Positions 7,444 through 15,811 are shown, counted from the first letter of the stretch. The stretch: DNA of 35,758 bases from Streptomyces africanus (GCF_002150735.1 NZ_MUKA01000072.1:1-35758), one strand, 5' to 3'. The notes: a model not told the origin generated them from the letters alone. A program made the numbers and translations.

Positions 7444-10400
7444 CTAACGCTCCTGCTGGTGAGAGGGCCGAGGGAAGCTGCCGGTCTGGGTGGACCCGGC
7501 CTGACGACCCTGTGCAATACCGCGGCGGAGATTGGTCAGCCGACCGCGTACGTCATCGGGGGCACGCGAAATCTGCGGACCGCTCTGCTGGGGCTGCTGC
7601 TGAGCCGTGCCCGGGACGAGGTTCGCCCGGGGCACCCGGCGCGGCAGGCCGGAGGTGGTGACCCCGCCGGCGGCGGGCTGGCGGACGCGCTCGGCCTGGC
7701 GGACGAGGTCGTCGTTCGGCGAGCTGCGCCAGCCGGCGGCGGCCGGCCGCTGCGGACCGCCGGTTTCCTGCGGCTGCTGCGGGGCCGGAGCCGAGCCGTT
7801 GCTCTGCGACGGCTGCTGCTGCTCCTGCTGGCCGTGGAACCAGTTGGTCTCGAGGGTGTCGTACAGCGGCGTACGGCCGTCGCCCGGCCCGGTCGCCGGC
7901 GGCAGGGCCTCGGGCTCCTGCCGCGCGGGCCGTGCCTGCGGGGCGGGCGGACGCGGGGCGCCGAAGTCGGCAGCGCCCCGGCCGCCGTTGACCTGCGGCC
8001 GCTCGAACTGGCCCGTGCCCGCCGGGTCGGCCGGGGTGGCCGGACCGGGCAGGGTGGGCCGACCGGAGCCGTTGTCCTGGCGGGGCGCGGGGTACTGGCC
8101 GGTCGAGCCGCTGTCCTGGCGGGGTGCCGGGTACTGACCCGTGGAGCCGTTGTCGTAGGACTGCGGCGCCGGGTACTGCCCGGTCGAGCCGCTGTCCTGC
8201 CGCGGCGCCGGGTACTGGCCGGTCGAGCCGTTGTCGTACTGGCCCGTGGAGCCGTTGTCGTAGGACTGCGGCGCGGGGTACTGGCCCGTCGTGGACGACG
8301 GGTCGCGGCGGCCGCCCGGGGCGCCGAAGACGTCCGGGCGGACGAACTGGCCCGAACCCTGCGCGTCGTCCGTGCCGGGAAGGCCGAACCGGTCCGCGTG
8401 CTGGGGGCCGCGTGCGCCGAAGTCGGCCGGAGAGCCGGGGCCCTGCCGGTCGTCGTCGCGCGGGACGGCGGGGATCTCCGCCGTCGAGCCCGGGCCCTGC
8501 CGGTCGTCGATCCGCGGCATCGCTGAGGTCCGGGAGACATCCGGCTCCTCGTGCCCGCGCGGGGTGTCCAGGGAGGCACGCGGCACCGGCGGCTGGGCGT
8601 TGTCGTCGCTCCAGCTCGGCACGCGGGGCTGCGCGTCACCGCTGCCGGGCAGCTCGGCCCGCGGACCGCCGCGCGGCGGCAGCTGCGGCCGACGGCCCTG
8701 GCCCTGCTCGGCGTTGCCCGGGCGCTGCGAGCCCCGGCCACCGCCGTAGCCGTCCTGGCCCTGCGGCCCGTTCGTCGCCGCGGCCTGCAGACCCTGCGGA
8801 GCACCGGGCGCCTGCCCGAACCCGGCACCGGCGGGAGCCGGACGGCCCTGCGGCGGCGCGGGGGGACCACTCTGCTCGAACAGCGACGGGGACTTGTCGG
8901 CACCCTGCGGTCCGCGCCCGCCGCCCGGACGGCCACCGTCCGCGTCCCGCCCGGGCAGCGCGGCCCGCGGGCCCTGGCCGGCACCGAGCCGGCCACCGCC
9001 GGACGACGCACCGCCGCCGAAGCCACCACCGGACGCGCCGGCCGCGAGGGCGCCGCCGCCCGCCTGGCCGGCACCCGCGGCCCGCCGGGCCGCGGCCGCA
9101 CCGGCGGCGGCCTGCGCGGCCGCCGGACCGCCACCGCCGAGGGGCGGCTGGCCGGGCTGCTTGGGCTGGGGCTTCTTGCCGCCCTGGGCGACATCGACGG
9201 GCAGCATGACCAGCGCGGTCGTACCACCGGAGTCGGACGGGCGCAGCTGGATGCGGATGCCGTGCCGCTGCGACAGCCGGCCGACCACGAACAGACCCAT
9301 GCGGCGGGAGACGGAGACGTCCACCGTCGGGGGAGAGGCGAGCCGCTCGTTGATCGCGGCGAGGTCCTCCGGCGACAGACCGATACCGGTGTCGTGGATC
9401 TCGATCAGCACCCGGCCGTCGGGCAGGGCGTGACCGGTGACCTTGACCTTGGTCTGCGGCGAGGAGAACGAGGTCGCGTTCTCCAGCAGCTCGGCGAGCA
9501 GGTGCACGAGGTCGTTGACGACCCGGCCGGCCACCTCGGTGGTCGGCACGGAGGCCAGCTCGATGCGCTCGTACTGCTCCACCTCGGACGCGGCGGCACG
9601 CAGCACGTCGACCAGCGGGACCGGGCGGGTCCACCGACGGCCGGGCTCCTCACCGGCGAGAACCAGCAGGTTCTCACCGTTACGGCGCATGCGCGTGGCG
9701 AGGTGGTCGAGCTTGAACAGCGAGGACAGCTGGTCCGGGTCGGCCTCGCGGGACTCCAGTTCGGAGATGAGCGAGAGCTGACGCTGGATGAGGCCCTGGG
9801 AGCGGCGCGAGAGGTTGGTGAACATCGCGTTGACGTTGCCCCGCAGCAGGGCCTGCTCGGCGGCGAGGCGGACCGCCTCGCGGTGCACGTCGTCGAAGGC
9901 CGCGGCCACCCGGCCGATCTCGTCCCGGGAGTGCACACCGACCGACTCCACGGACGTGTCGACGTCCTGCGGGTCGGACTCGGACAGCTGCTTGACCAGC
10001 TCGGGCAGCCGGTCGGAGGCGACCTTGGTCGCGGTCTCCTCCAGGCGGCGCAGCGAGCGGATCATGGAGCGGGCCACGACGAAGGCGCCGACCAGCGACA
10101 CACCGAGCACGATGAGGATCAGCGCACCGGAGATGATCGCGTCGCGCTCGGTGGCGCTGCGCAGCTCGCGGGCCTTCTGTTCCATCTCCTCGAGCAGCGT
10201 GTGCTCGATGTTCTTCATCTGCTGGATCTTGGTGGAGCTGTCGTCCAGCCAGTCGCGGTAGGACCGCTTGTCCTGCTGCGCGAGTCCGCTCGCGGAGACC
10301 AGGGCCCGACCCGCGTAGGTGTCGGTGGCCTTGATCGTGGAGTTGCCGCCGTCCTCGATGGGCTTGAGCAGCTCGGCGGCGGAGTCCTCGCCGTAGATGC

Positions 10401-11325
10401 TCTTGAAGCTGCGGATCTCGGACTTCTGGCTCTCCAGGGCCGACTCGGCGTAGAGCCGGTCGTTCGGCGAGAGCTTGCCGGTCGTGGTGTTGCTCGCGGG
10501 CAGCGCCGCCGCGAGGGCCGCGCGCTGGATCGACGAGTACTCCTTGGCGGAGCTGAACGCGGCCAGGGCCCGGGTGCGCTGGATCATGTCCGGGTTGCTG
10601 GTCGCCTCGGCCATGTCCTGGGAGAGGTCGACCAGGTTCTCGATCAGGCGGTGGTACGCCTCGATCGTCTGCGTGGAGTTGCCGTCGGAGGCGTAGGCGC
10701 CCTTGCGGATCTGCTCCAGGTCGCCCAGCTCGCCGGCGAGCTGGATGAGGTACTCGCGGACGCCCTTGAGGTTGCCGTCCTTGCTGGCGCTGTCGATCTG
10801 CTCGGAACTGTCGAGGAAGTTCTTCCTCGCCCGGTCGGTCTTCTCGCGCAGACCCCGGACCGTGAAGTCGCTCGCCTTGCCGCCGTGCGCCAGCGGGCCG
10901 GCCGACTGGTCGCGCTCCTCCTGGAGGGCGGCGGACAGCTCGGTGGCCTGCTTGGTCATGTCCGTCAGCAGCTTCATGTTGTCGAGCTGCTGGATGTCGT
11001 CCATGGACTCGTTGATACGCAGCGCGCCGAGCGAGGTGGCCGCGACCACCGGGAGGGCGAGCAGCGAGACCAGACGGGTCGAGATGCGCCAGTTGCGCAG
11101 GGCTATTCGCGGGCCGGGGCCCGCCGGACCCGCCGGCGGCTTCAGGGCCGGAGCCGGGCTCGCGGGCCCCGTGGGGGCCGACGCGCCGTGGCGCCCGGGG
11201 CGCTCCCCGCCGTCACCCGCCGGGCCCTGGTTCCGGGCGTGCTGGGCCGAGGGACCTCGGTCGGTCCCGCCGTGCGGCTCCGGCTCCGCCGAAGCGCTGC
11301 CATCCCTCTTGAAACGTCCCTGCAC
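7444..11325 (-). CDS. cvnA1: Conservon sensor-kinase-like membrane protein CvnA (right block)
   Basis: A 1293-residue protein from the GTG at 11325 (GAGG ~11 nt upstream); the open frame continues to 11580 but that extension looks non-coding. Order: Pro/Gly-rich head (1-78), membrane helix 1 (~84-103), ~290-residue extracytoplasmic helical sensor of NIT type, membrane helix 2 (~395-418), HAMP-like linker, then a GHKL ATPase with N-box ELLENATSF (~612), G1 DTGIGLS and G2-like GLFVVGRLSQRHGI. A ~580-residue disordered Gly/Pro/Gln tail includes TGQYPAP repeats. Where a phosphoacceptor His box would be there is LSRRSQGLIQRQL and then LDHLATRMRR, matching the left CvnA. The ATPase regions of the two CvnA proteins are far more alike than their sensors, suggesting different stimuli feeding a common output module. 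Confidence 0.88.
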   Translation of the reverse strand: MQGRFKRDGSASAEPEPHGGTDRGPSAQHARNQGPAGDGGERPGRHGASAPTGPASPAPALKPPAGPAGPGPRIALRNWRISTRLVSLLALPVVAATSLGALRINESMDDIQQLDNMKLLTDMTKQATELSAALQEERDQSAGPLAHGGKASDFTVRGLREKTDRARKNFLDSSEQIDSASKDGNLKGVREYLIQLAGELGDLEQIRKGAYASDGNSTQTIEAYHRLIENLVDLSQDMAEATSNPDMIQRTRALAAFSSAKEYSSIQRAALAAALPASNTTTGKLSPNDRLYAESALESQKSEIRSFKSIYGEDSAAELLKPIEDGGNSTIKATDTYAGRALVSASGLAQQDKRSYRDWLDDSSTKIQQMKNIEHTLLEEMEQKARELRSATERDAIISGALILIVLGVSLVGAFVVARSMIRSLRRLEETATKVASDRLPELVKQLSESDPQDVDTSVESVGVHSRDEIGRVAAAFDDVHREAVRLAAEQALLRGNVNAMFTNLSRRSQGLIQRQLSLISELESREADPDQLSSLFKLDHLATRMRRNGENLLVLAGEEPGRRWTRPVPLVDVLRAAASEVEQYERIELASVPTTEVAGRVVNDLVHLLAELLENATSFSSPQTKVKVTGHALPDGRVLIEIHDTGIGLSPEDLAAINERLASPPTVDVSVSRRMGLFVVGRLSQRHGIRIQLRPSDSGGTTALVMLPVDVAQGGKKPQPKQPGQPPLGGGGPAAAQAAAGAAAARRAAGAGQAGGGALAAGASGGGFGGGASSGGGRLGAGQGPRAALPGRDADGGRPGGGRGPQGADKSPSLFEQSGPPAPPQGRPAPAGAGFGQAPGAPQGLQAAATNGPQGQDGYGGGRGSQRPGNAEQGQGRRPQLPPRGGPRAELPGSGDAQPRVPSWSDDNAQPPVPRASLDTPRGHEEPDVSRTSAMPRIDDRQGPGSTAEIPAVPRDDDRQGPGSPADFGARGPQHADRFGLPGTDDAQGSGQFVRPDVFGAPGGRRDPSSTTGQYPAPQSYDNGSTGQYDNGSTGQYPAPRQDSGSTGQYPAPQSYDNGSTGQYPAPRQDSGSTGQYPAPRQDNGSGRPTLPGPATPADPAGTGQFERPQVNGGRGAADFGAPRPPAPQARPARQEPEALPPATGPGDGRTPLYDTLETNWFHGQQEQQQPSQSNGSAPAPQQPQETGGPQRPAAAGWRSSPNDDLVRQAERVRQPAAGGVTTSGLPRRVPRANLVPGTAQQQPQQSGPQISRAPDDVRGRLTNLRRGIAQGRQAGSTQTGSFPRPSHQQER
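8067..8292 (-). repeat. Tandem TGQYPAP repeats in the right CvnA tail
   Basis: About six copies of a degenerate unit encode GSTGQYPAPRQD or GSTGQYPAPQSYDN peptides, alternating between the two forms, in the disordered tail of CvnA. Nucleotide copies are very similar, so copy number is likely to vary between strains. Boundaries are approximate. Confidence 0.7.
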
Positions 11326-11926
11326 TAGCGTCGCAACCTCTGGACCAGGCGCCCCATCGTGTGAACGGCGGGGCACGGTGTCGGCGTTCTGGGGACGCCC
11401 TGAGTACGCCCCCGTGGTGGTCTTGAGTGACCGGCGCTGGCTCCCCCTTCTGGCCGCCACTCGGCGCGTCTGTGCGCCCCCTGTGCGCCGGCTCGATCCT
11501 GCGGCGGTCCGTGGCATTCCAGCACAGCACAGGATCTCCAACAAGGCTCGTAGGCCAGGCCGTGACATAGGTGACACCACGTGAGTGCCGAATCACCGGA
11601 TGTGGAAGGTGAGTTCGTCCATTTCGGACGTATGCCCGCGAGTCGCCGAGGTGTGACGGGTGTCCCAGTCGCGATGATCAGCAGCGGAATGAGCGCTTCA
11701 GGGGGTCAATGTCCGTTTCGCTGCCGCGAAGGGCGGGCCCGGATTGACCGAATTGCCCCCTGATTCGTGAGGAAACTCACACGCTGATCATGAGATCCCC
11801 AGGATTGCGCCGGGAATCCCGTGTTTAGCCTGACGCTTTACAGAGATGGCAGAACCGACAACCCGCGCCGCTGCGAGGGTCCTCCGCGCCCTCCGGCGCC
11901 CGTCACAGAACAGGGTCAAGTAAACA
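11326..11926. promoter_or_regulatory. Long gene-poor spacer upstream of cvnA (right block)
   Basis: No convincing coding region in ~600 bp; the open frames overlapping it are extensions of cvnA or shadows. It contains the 13-base motif shared with the other cvn operon (11513-11525), nested inverted repeats (11698-11705 with 11756-11763; 11704-11710 with 11743-11749), a small GTGAG/CTCAC hairpin (11767-11780) and a plausible plus-strand -10 TAGCCT (11826-11831) preceded by TTGCGC at sub-optimal 15-nt spacing. The -10 would give the small downstream gene a leader of about 90 nt. Divergent promoters are expected here, but exact start sites are not readable. Confidence 0.5.
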
Positions 11927-12118
11927 GTGAAGACGACGACGATGTTCCACAAGATCGCCAACCCGCGACGCACGACGCTGGCGCACCTGGACGACGCCGA
12001 CGAACTGCAGACGCCGGAACAGCCGGAGCACCGCGTCGAACTCCCCACCCAGACCGCCAACCCCAAGCGCACCATCCTCACCCAGGTCCCCGTCGCAGCC
12101 GCCGCTGCCGCGGAGTGA
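11927..12118 (+). CDS. Small protein of unknown function with an internal repeat
   Basis: A 63-codon gene from GTG at 11927 (AGGG ~12 nt upstream); an internal ATG at 11942 (MFHKIANP) would give 58 residues. I do not recognise a family. The product has two related segments, KIANPRRTTLAHL near the N-terminus and QTANPKRTILTQV near the C-terminus, separated by an acidic Glu/Gln/Pro spacer. It ends in a run of alanines and Glu, with no Cys and no signal peptide. Codon bias is strongly G/C in third positions. It has its own apparent terminator (12173-12210) and long leader, so it is probably monocistronic. A duplicated basic N-P-[RK]-R-T motif could be a binding element; a precursor-peptide role is only a guess. 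Confidence 0.6.
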   Translation: MKTTTMFHKIANPRRTTLAHLDDADELQTPEQPEHRVELPTQTANPKRTILTQVPVAAAAAAE

Positions 12119-12172
12119 CACCAGGTAATACGCGCACCGGCCGCCGGATGCTCACGGCGGCGGGACACCGGC

Positions 12173-12210
12173 ACCGAAGGGGCGCTCCGGCGACGGCGGC
12201 GCCCTTCGGT
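12173..12210 (+). terminator. Terminator after the 63-codon gene
   Basis: The arms ACCGAAGGG(G)CGC (12173-12185) and GCGCCCTTCGGT (12199-12210) pair over 12 bp with one bulged G. The hairpin sits ~55 nt after the stop and is followed by ATT but no long T tract. Confidence 0.65.
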
Positions 12211-12291
12211 ATTGCGCGCGGCGCGGACCCCTCCCCGCGTTAGCCTGGAGCGTCAGACTCCAGCCGCTTCAGTCAAGGGGCCAAGCATCCC

Positions 12292-13068
12292 GTGCGCATC
12301 GCCAGATTCTCCATCGACGGGAACGTCGCCTTCGGCGCCATCGAGGGCGACAAGCAGGACGAACTCGTCCTGGACATCATCAAGGGCATCCCGTTCGCGG
12401 ACTTCGAGCTCTCCGGCACGAAGGTGCCGGTCGGCAAGGTCAGGCTGCTGCCGCCGGTGCTCCCCAACAAGGTCGTGGCCTTCGGCCGCAACTACGCCGA
12501 GCACGCGCGCGAGCTGGGCAACGAGGTGCCCGACGCCCCCTTCGCCTTCTTCAAGCCGTCCACCTCGGTGATCGGCCCCGGCGACGAGATCCAGTACCCC
12601 TCCTTCTCCGCCGAGGTGCACCACGAGGCCGAGCTGGCCGTGGTCATCGGCCGGATGTGCCGCGAGGTCCCGCGCGAGCGCGTCAAGGACGTGATCTTCG
12701 GCTACACCTGCGCCAACGACATCACCGCCCGCGACGTCCAGAAGCGCGAGAAGCAGTGGGCCCGGGCCAAGGGCTTCGACACCTCCTGCCCGCTCGGCCC
12801 CTGGGTGGAGACGGACCTGGACCCCGGTGACCTGACCATCCAGCTCACGGTCAACGGCCAGCAGCGCCAGCTGGGCCGCACCAGCGAGATGATCCACTCC
12901 ATCGAGGACCTGATCGTCAACATCTCCGAGGCCATGACGCTGCTCCCCGGCGACGTGATCCTCACGGGCACCCCGGCTGGGGTCGGCCCCCTCACCGTCG
13001 GCGACGAGGTCGCCGTCACCATCGAAGGCATCGGCACTCTCACCAACAAGGTTGTCAAGCGTGGATAG
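12292..13068 (+). CDS. Fumarylacetoacetate hydrolase family protein
   Basis: A 258-residue protein with the FAH fold: a short N-terminal domain (1-55), then NKVVAFGRNYAEHARELG, AFFKPSTSVIGPGD, and the metal-binding HHEAELAVVIG motif (H-x-E-x-E type). The motifs GYTCANDITARDVQ and ILTGTPAGVGPL are also present. Members hydrolyse or decarboxylate C-C bonds in acylpyruvates or hydroxymuconates; many prokaryotic ones act on oxaloacetate or acylpyruvate. The exact substrate cannot be read here. The GTG at 12292 has AAGGGG ~10 nt upstream. The stop overlaps the gltX start by 8 bp, so the two genes are translationally coupled, an arrangement without obvious metabolic logic. An inverted repeat (12245-12250 with 12258-12263) lies in the leader. 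Confidence 0.88.
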   Translation: MRIARFSIDGNVAFGAIEGDKQDELVLDIIKGIPFADFELSGTKVPVGKVRLLPPVLPNKVVAFGRNYAEHARELGNEVPDAPFAFFKPSTSVIGPGDEIQYPSFSAEVHHEAELAVVIGRMCREVPRERVKDVIFGYTCANDITARDVQKREKQWARAKGFDTSCPLGPWVETDLDPGDLTIQLTVNGQQRQLGRTSEMIHSIEDLIVNISEAMTLLPGDVILTGTPAGVGPLTVGDEVAVTIEGIGTLTNKVVKRG

Positions 13069-14545
13069 CGCACCCGGCACTCCCGTACGCGTCCGTTTCT
13101 GCCCGTCGCCCACCGGTAACCCCCACGTGGGCCTGGTGCGCACCGCCCTGTTCAACTGGGCGTTCGCCAAGCACCACCAGGGCACCCTGGTCTTCCGCAT
13201 CGAGGACACCGACGCGGCCCGCGACTCGGAGGAGTCGTACACCCAGCTGCTGGACTCGATGCGCTGGCTGGGCTTCGACTGGGACGAGGGCCCCGAGGTC
13301 GGCGGCCCGCACGCGCCGTACCGCCAGTCGCAGCGCATGGACCTGTACAAGGACGTCGCGGCCAAGCTCCTGGACGCCGGCCACGCCTACCGCTGCTACT
13401 GCTCCCAGGAGGAGCTGGACACCCGCCGCGAGGCCGCCCGCGCCGCCGGCAAGCCCTCCGGCTACGACGGCCACTGCCGTGAGCTCACCGACGCCCAGGT
13501 CGCCGACTACCAGGCCCAGGGCCGGGAGCCGATCGTCCGTTTCCGGATGCCCGACGAGACGATCACCTTCACGGACCTGGTCCGCGGCGAGCTGACCTTC
13601 ACCCCGGAGAACGTCCCGGACTACGGCATCGTCCGCGCCAACGGAGCCCCGCTCTACACGCTGGTCAACCCGGTCGACGACGCCCTGATGGAGATCACCC
13701 ACGTCCTGCGCGGCGAGGACCTGCTCTCCTCCACCCCGCGCCAGATCGCCCTGTACAAGGCGCTGATCGAGCTGGGCGTCGCCCAGCGGATCCCGTCCTT
13801 CGGCCACCTGCCGTACGTGATGGGCGAGGGCAACAAGAAGCTCTCCAAGCGCGACCCGCAGTCCTCCCTCAACCTCTACCGGGAGCGCGGCTTCCTCCCC
13901 GAGGGCCTGCTCAACTACCTCTCGCTGCTCGGCTGGTCCCTCTCGGCCGACCAGGACGTGTTCACCATCGACGAGATGATCGTGGCGTTCGACATCTCCG
14001 ACGTGAACCCCAACCCGGCCCGCTTCGACCTGAAGAAGTGCGAGGCCATCAACGGCGACCACATCCGCATGCTGGACGTGAAGGACTTCACCGAGCGCTG
14101 CCGCCCGTGGCTCCAGGCGCCGTTCGCCCCCTGGGCACCGGAAGCCTTCGACGAGGCCAAGTGGCAGGCCATCGCCCCGCACGCCCAGACCCGCCTCAAG
14201 GTGCTGTCCGAGATCACCGACAACGTCGACTTCCTGTTCCTGCCGGAGCCGGCCGAGGACGAGGCCTCCTGGAACAAGGCCATGAAGGAGGGCTCGGACG
14301 CCCTGCTGCGCACCGCCCGCGAGAAGCTGGAGGCGGCCGACTGGACGTCCGCCGAGTCGCTGAAGGAGGCCGTCCTGGCCGCCGGGGAGGCCCACGGCCT
14401 CAAGCTCGGCAAGGCCCAGGCCCCGGTCCGCGTCGCCGTCACCGGCCGCACGGTCGGCCTGCCGCTGTTCGAGTCGCTGGAGGTCCTGGGCAAGGACCAG
14501 ACCCTGAGCCGCATCGACGCGGCGCTGGCGAAGCTGGCCGCGTAA
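13061..14545 (+). CDS. gltX: Glutamyl-tRNA synthetase
   Basis: A 494-residue class I synthetase. The HIGH-type signature is PSPTGNPHVG (residues 15-24) and the KMSKS-type signature is KLSKR (260-264). Other markers are RIEDTDAARDSEESY, GHAYRCYC, and the C-terminal anticodon-binding helical domain. It attaches Glu to tRNA-Glu. Streptomyces usually lack GlnRS and use a non-discriminating GltX plus GatCAB amidotransferase to make Gln-tRNA-Gln, so this enzyme probably charges tRNA-Gln too. The tRNA-Gln and tRNA-Glu genes 1 kb downstream fit that. The GTG at 13061 overlaps the preceding gene's stop; an alternative TTG at 13052 adds three residues. The hairpin at 14566-14594 ends the operon. Confidence 0.96.
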   Translation: MDSAPGTPVRVRFCPSPTGNPHVGLVRTALFNWAFAKHHQGTLVFRIEDTDAARDSEESYTQLLDSMRWLGFDWDEGPEVGGPHAPYRQSQRMDLYKDVAAKLLDAGHAYRCYCSQEELDTRREAARAAGKPSGYDGHCRELTDAQVADYQAQGREPIVRFRMPDETITFTDLVRGELTFTPENVPDYGIVRANGAPLYTLVNPVDDALMEITHVLRGEDLLSSTPRQIALYKALIELGVAQRIPSFGHLPYVMGEGNKKLSKRDPQSSLNLYRERGFLPEGLLNYLSLLGWSLSADQDVFTIDEMIVAFDISDVNPNPARFDLKKCEAINGDHIRMLDVKDFTERCRPWLQAPFAPWAPEAFDEAKWQAIAPHAQTRLKVLSEITDNVDFLFLPEPAEDEASWNKAMKEGSDALLRTAREKLEAADWTSAESLKEAVLAAGEAHGLKLGKAQAPVRVAVTGRTVGLPLFESLEVLGKDQTLSRIDAALAKLAA

Positions 14546-14565
14546 CGCGAGGCACCCACACGACG

Positions 14566-14594
14566 AGGGCGGCGTCCGGTTCGGGCGCCGCCTT
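14566..14594 (+). terminator. Terminator-like hairpin after gltX
   Basis: A 10-bp G+C stem with one G-T wobble (14568-14577 with 14583-14592) closes a 5-nt loop ~20 nt past the gltX stop and is followed by a short CTTCC. It separates gltX from the HAD gene. Confidence 0.6.
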
Positions 14595-14670
14595 CCGCGT
14601 ACGTCACGGGGGACAGGGCCCGCGGCCCGGCCCCGGGCTGAGAACACCGGGCGGTGGGTACGGTCGGACC

Positions 14671-15402
14671 ATGAGCATCCACGCCGTGGTCTGGGACGTC
14701 GACGACACGCTCTTCGACTACACCACCGCCGACCGCCTCGGCATGCGCGCCCACCTGACGGCCGAGGGCCTGCTCGACGACTACGACACCGTCGAGCAGG
14801 CCATCACCCGCTGGCGGGAGATCACCGACGTGCAATGGGCGCGCTACGCGGCTGGTGAGGCCACCTTCGAGGACCAGCGGCGCGACCGTGTACGGGTGTT
14901 CCTCGGCCGGGACCTCACCGACGCCGAGGCCGACGCCTGGTTCAAGCGGTACCGCGCCCACTACGAGGCGGTCTGGGCTCTCTTCCCGGACGTCCTGCCC
15001 GTCCTCGACGCCCTCGCCGCCAGTCACCGGCACGCCGTGCTGTCCAACTCGAGCATCCACGTCCAGGACCGCAAACTGCGCGTCCTCGGCGTCCACGAGC
15101 GCTTCGAGAGCATCCTGTGCGCGGCCGAGCTCGGCGTCTCCAAGCCCGAGGCCGGGGCGTTCCTCGCGGCCTGCGAGGCCCTCGACCTGCCGCCGCACCA
15201 GGTCGCCTACGTCGGCGACCACCCGGAGATCGACGGACGGGGCGCCGCCGACGCCGGGCTGCTGTCGGTGTGGATCGACCGCGGGGGCGTGTACGCCACG
15301 ATCGACCCGCCGGTCGGGCCGCACCGCATCGCCTCCCTCGCCGAACTGCCGTCTGTGCTCGGCACGGATAGTCGTTTTGGAGCCCCGTCCACCTTCAGGT
15401 AA
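14671..15402 (+). CDS. HAD-superfamily hydrolase
   Basis: A 243-residue HAD hydrolase. Motif I is VVWDVDDTLFDY with both catalytic aspartates (DVD). A helical cap occupies ~15-100. Motif II is AVLSNSS, motif III the Lys in GVSKPEAGAF, and motif IV GDHPEIDGRGAADAG. The last part (~195-243) is a substrate-unrelated tail. It resembles the YjjG/haloacid dehalogenase-like phosphatase group; the substrate is likely a small phosphorylated metabolite but cannot be named. The ATG at 14671 lacks a strong ribosome site, although GGTCGG is nearby. The promoter proposed for the tRNA cluster overlaps its last codons. Confidence 0.88.
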   Translation: MSIHAVVWDVDDTLFDYTTADRLGMRAHLTAEGLLDDYDTVEQAITRWREITDVQWARYAAGEATFEDQRRDRVRVFLGRDLTDAEADAWFKRYRAHYEAVWALFPDVLPVLDALAASHRHAVLSNSSIHVQDRKLRVLGVHERFESILCAAELGVSKPEAGAFLAACEALDLPPHQVAYVGDHPEIDGRGAADAGLLSVWIDRGGVYATIDPPVGPHRIASLAELPSVLGTDSRFGAPSTFR

Positions 15403-15405
15403 TGT
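15377..15405 (+). promoter_or_regulatory. Promoter for the tRNA cluster
   Basis: A -35 TTGGAG (15377-15382), 17-nt spacer and -10 TAATGT (15400-15405) overlap the stop codon of the HAD gene. This would place the transcript start near 15412, about 80 nt before the first tRNA. Inferred from consensus only. Confidence 0.5.
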
Positions 15406-15470
15406 TCTTCCTGCGCCGCGGGGAGCGGGCCGAAAGGCAGGAATCCCCAGGCGCACTACTAGAACAAAAT

Positions 15471-15482
15471 CCCCCTAGGGGG
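15471..15482. other. 12-bp perfect palindrome before the first tRNA
   Basis: CCCCCTAGGGGG lies 12 nt before the first tRNA-Gln, after an A-rich AACAAAAT. With no loop it is a poor hairpin; it may be a processing or protein-binding site. Confidence 0.4.
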
Positions 15483-15494
15483 CTTGCGTTCCAG

Positions 15495-15566
15495 TGGCCT
15501 ATGGTGTAATTGGCAGCACGACTGATTCTGGTTCAGTTAGTCTTGGTTCGAGTCCAGGTAGGCCAG
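15495..15566 (+). tRNA. tRNA-Gln (anticodon CTG), copy 1
   Basis: 72 nt. The acceptor stem TGGCCTA/TAGGCCA leaves discriminator G. The anticodon stem ACTGA/TCAGT closes loop TTCTGGT, giving CTG. The T arm is CTTGG-TTCGAGT-CCAGG. No CCA is encoded. Confidence 0.96.
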
Positions 15567-15606
15567 CTCGCAGAGCTCATCTGCGCCAGCGGATTCCGAT
15601 CCGCAA

Positions 15607-15679
15607 GCCCCCGTTGTGTAGCGGCCTAGCACGCTGCCCTCTCAAGGCAGTAGCGCCGGTTCGAATCCGGTCGGGGGTA
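15607..15679 (+). tRNA. tRNA-Glu (anticodon CTC), copy 1
   Basis: 73 nt. The acceptor stem is GCCCCCG/CGGGGGT (a G-T first pair), discriminator A. The anticodon stem CTGCC/GGCAG closes loop CTCTCAA, giving CTC. It differs from copies 2 and 3 by a compensated T-A pair in the anticodon stem. Confidence 0.96.
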
Positions 15680-15718
15680 CGGTTCCGAAAGATCGACGAT
15701 CAACTCGGGACTGCTAGG

Positions 15719-15791
15719 GCCCCCGTTGTGTAGCGGCCTAGCACGCCGCCCTCTCAAGGCGGTAGCGCCGGTTCGAATCCGGTCGGGGGTA
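15719..15791 (+). tRNA. tRNA-Glu (anticodon CTC), copy 2
   Basis: 73 nt, same fold as copy 1 but with anticodon stem CCGCC/GGCGG. Identical in sequence to copy 3. Confidence 0.96.
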
Positions 15792-15811
15792 CTGACTGGT
15801 CTAAACCACAT

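Noticed and set aside
8551..11328. 925-codon plus-strand frame opposite the right cvnA
   Set aside because: Mirror of the real kinase gene, whose NIT, HAMP-like and GHKL domains are on the minus strand.
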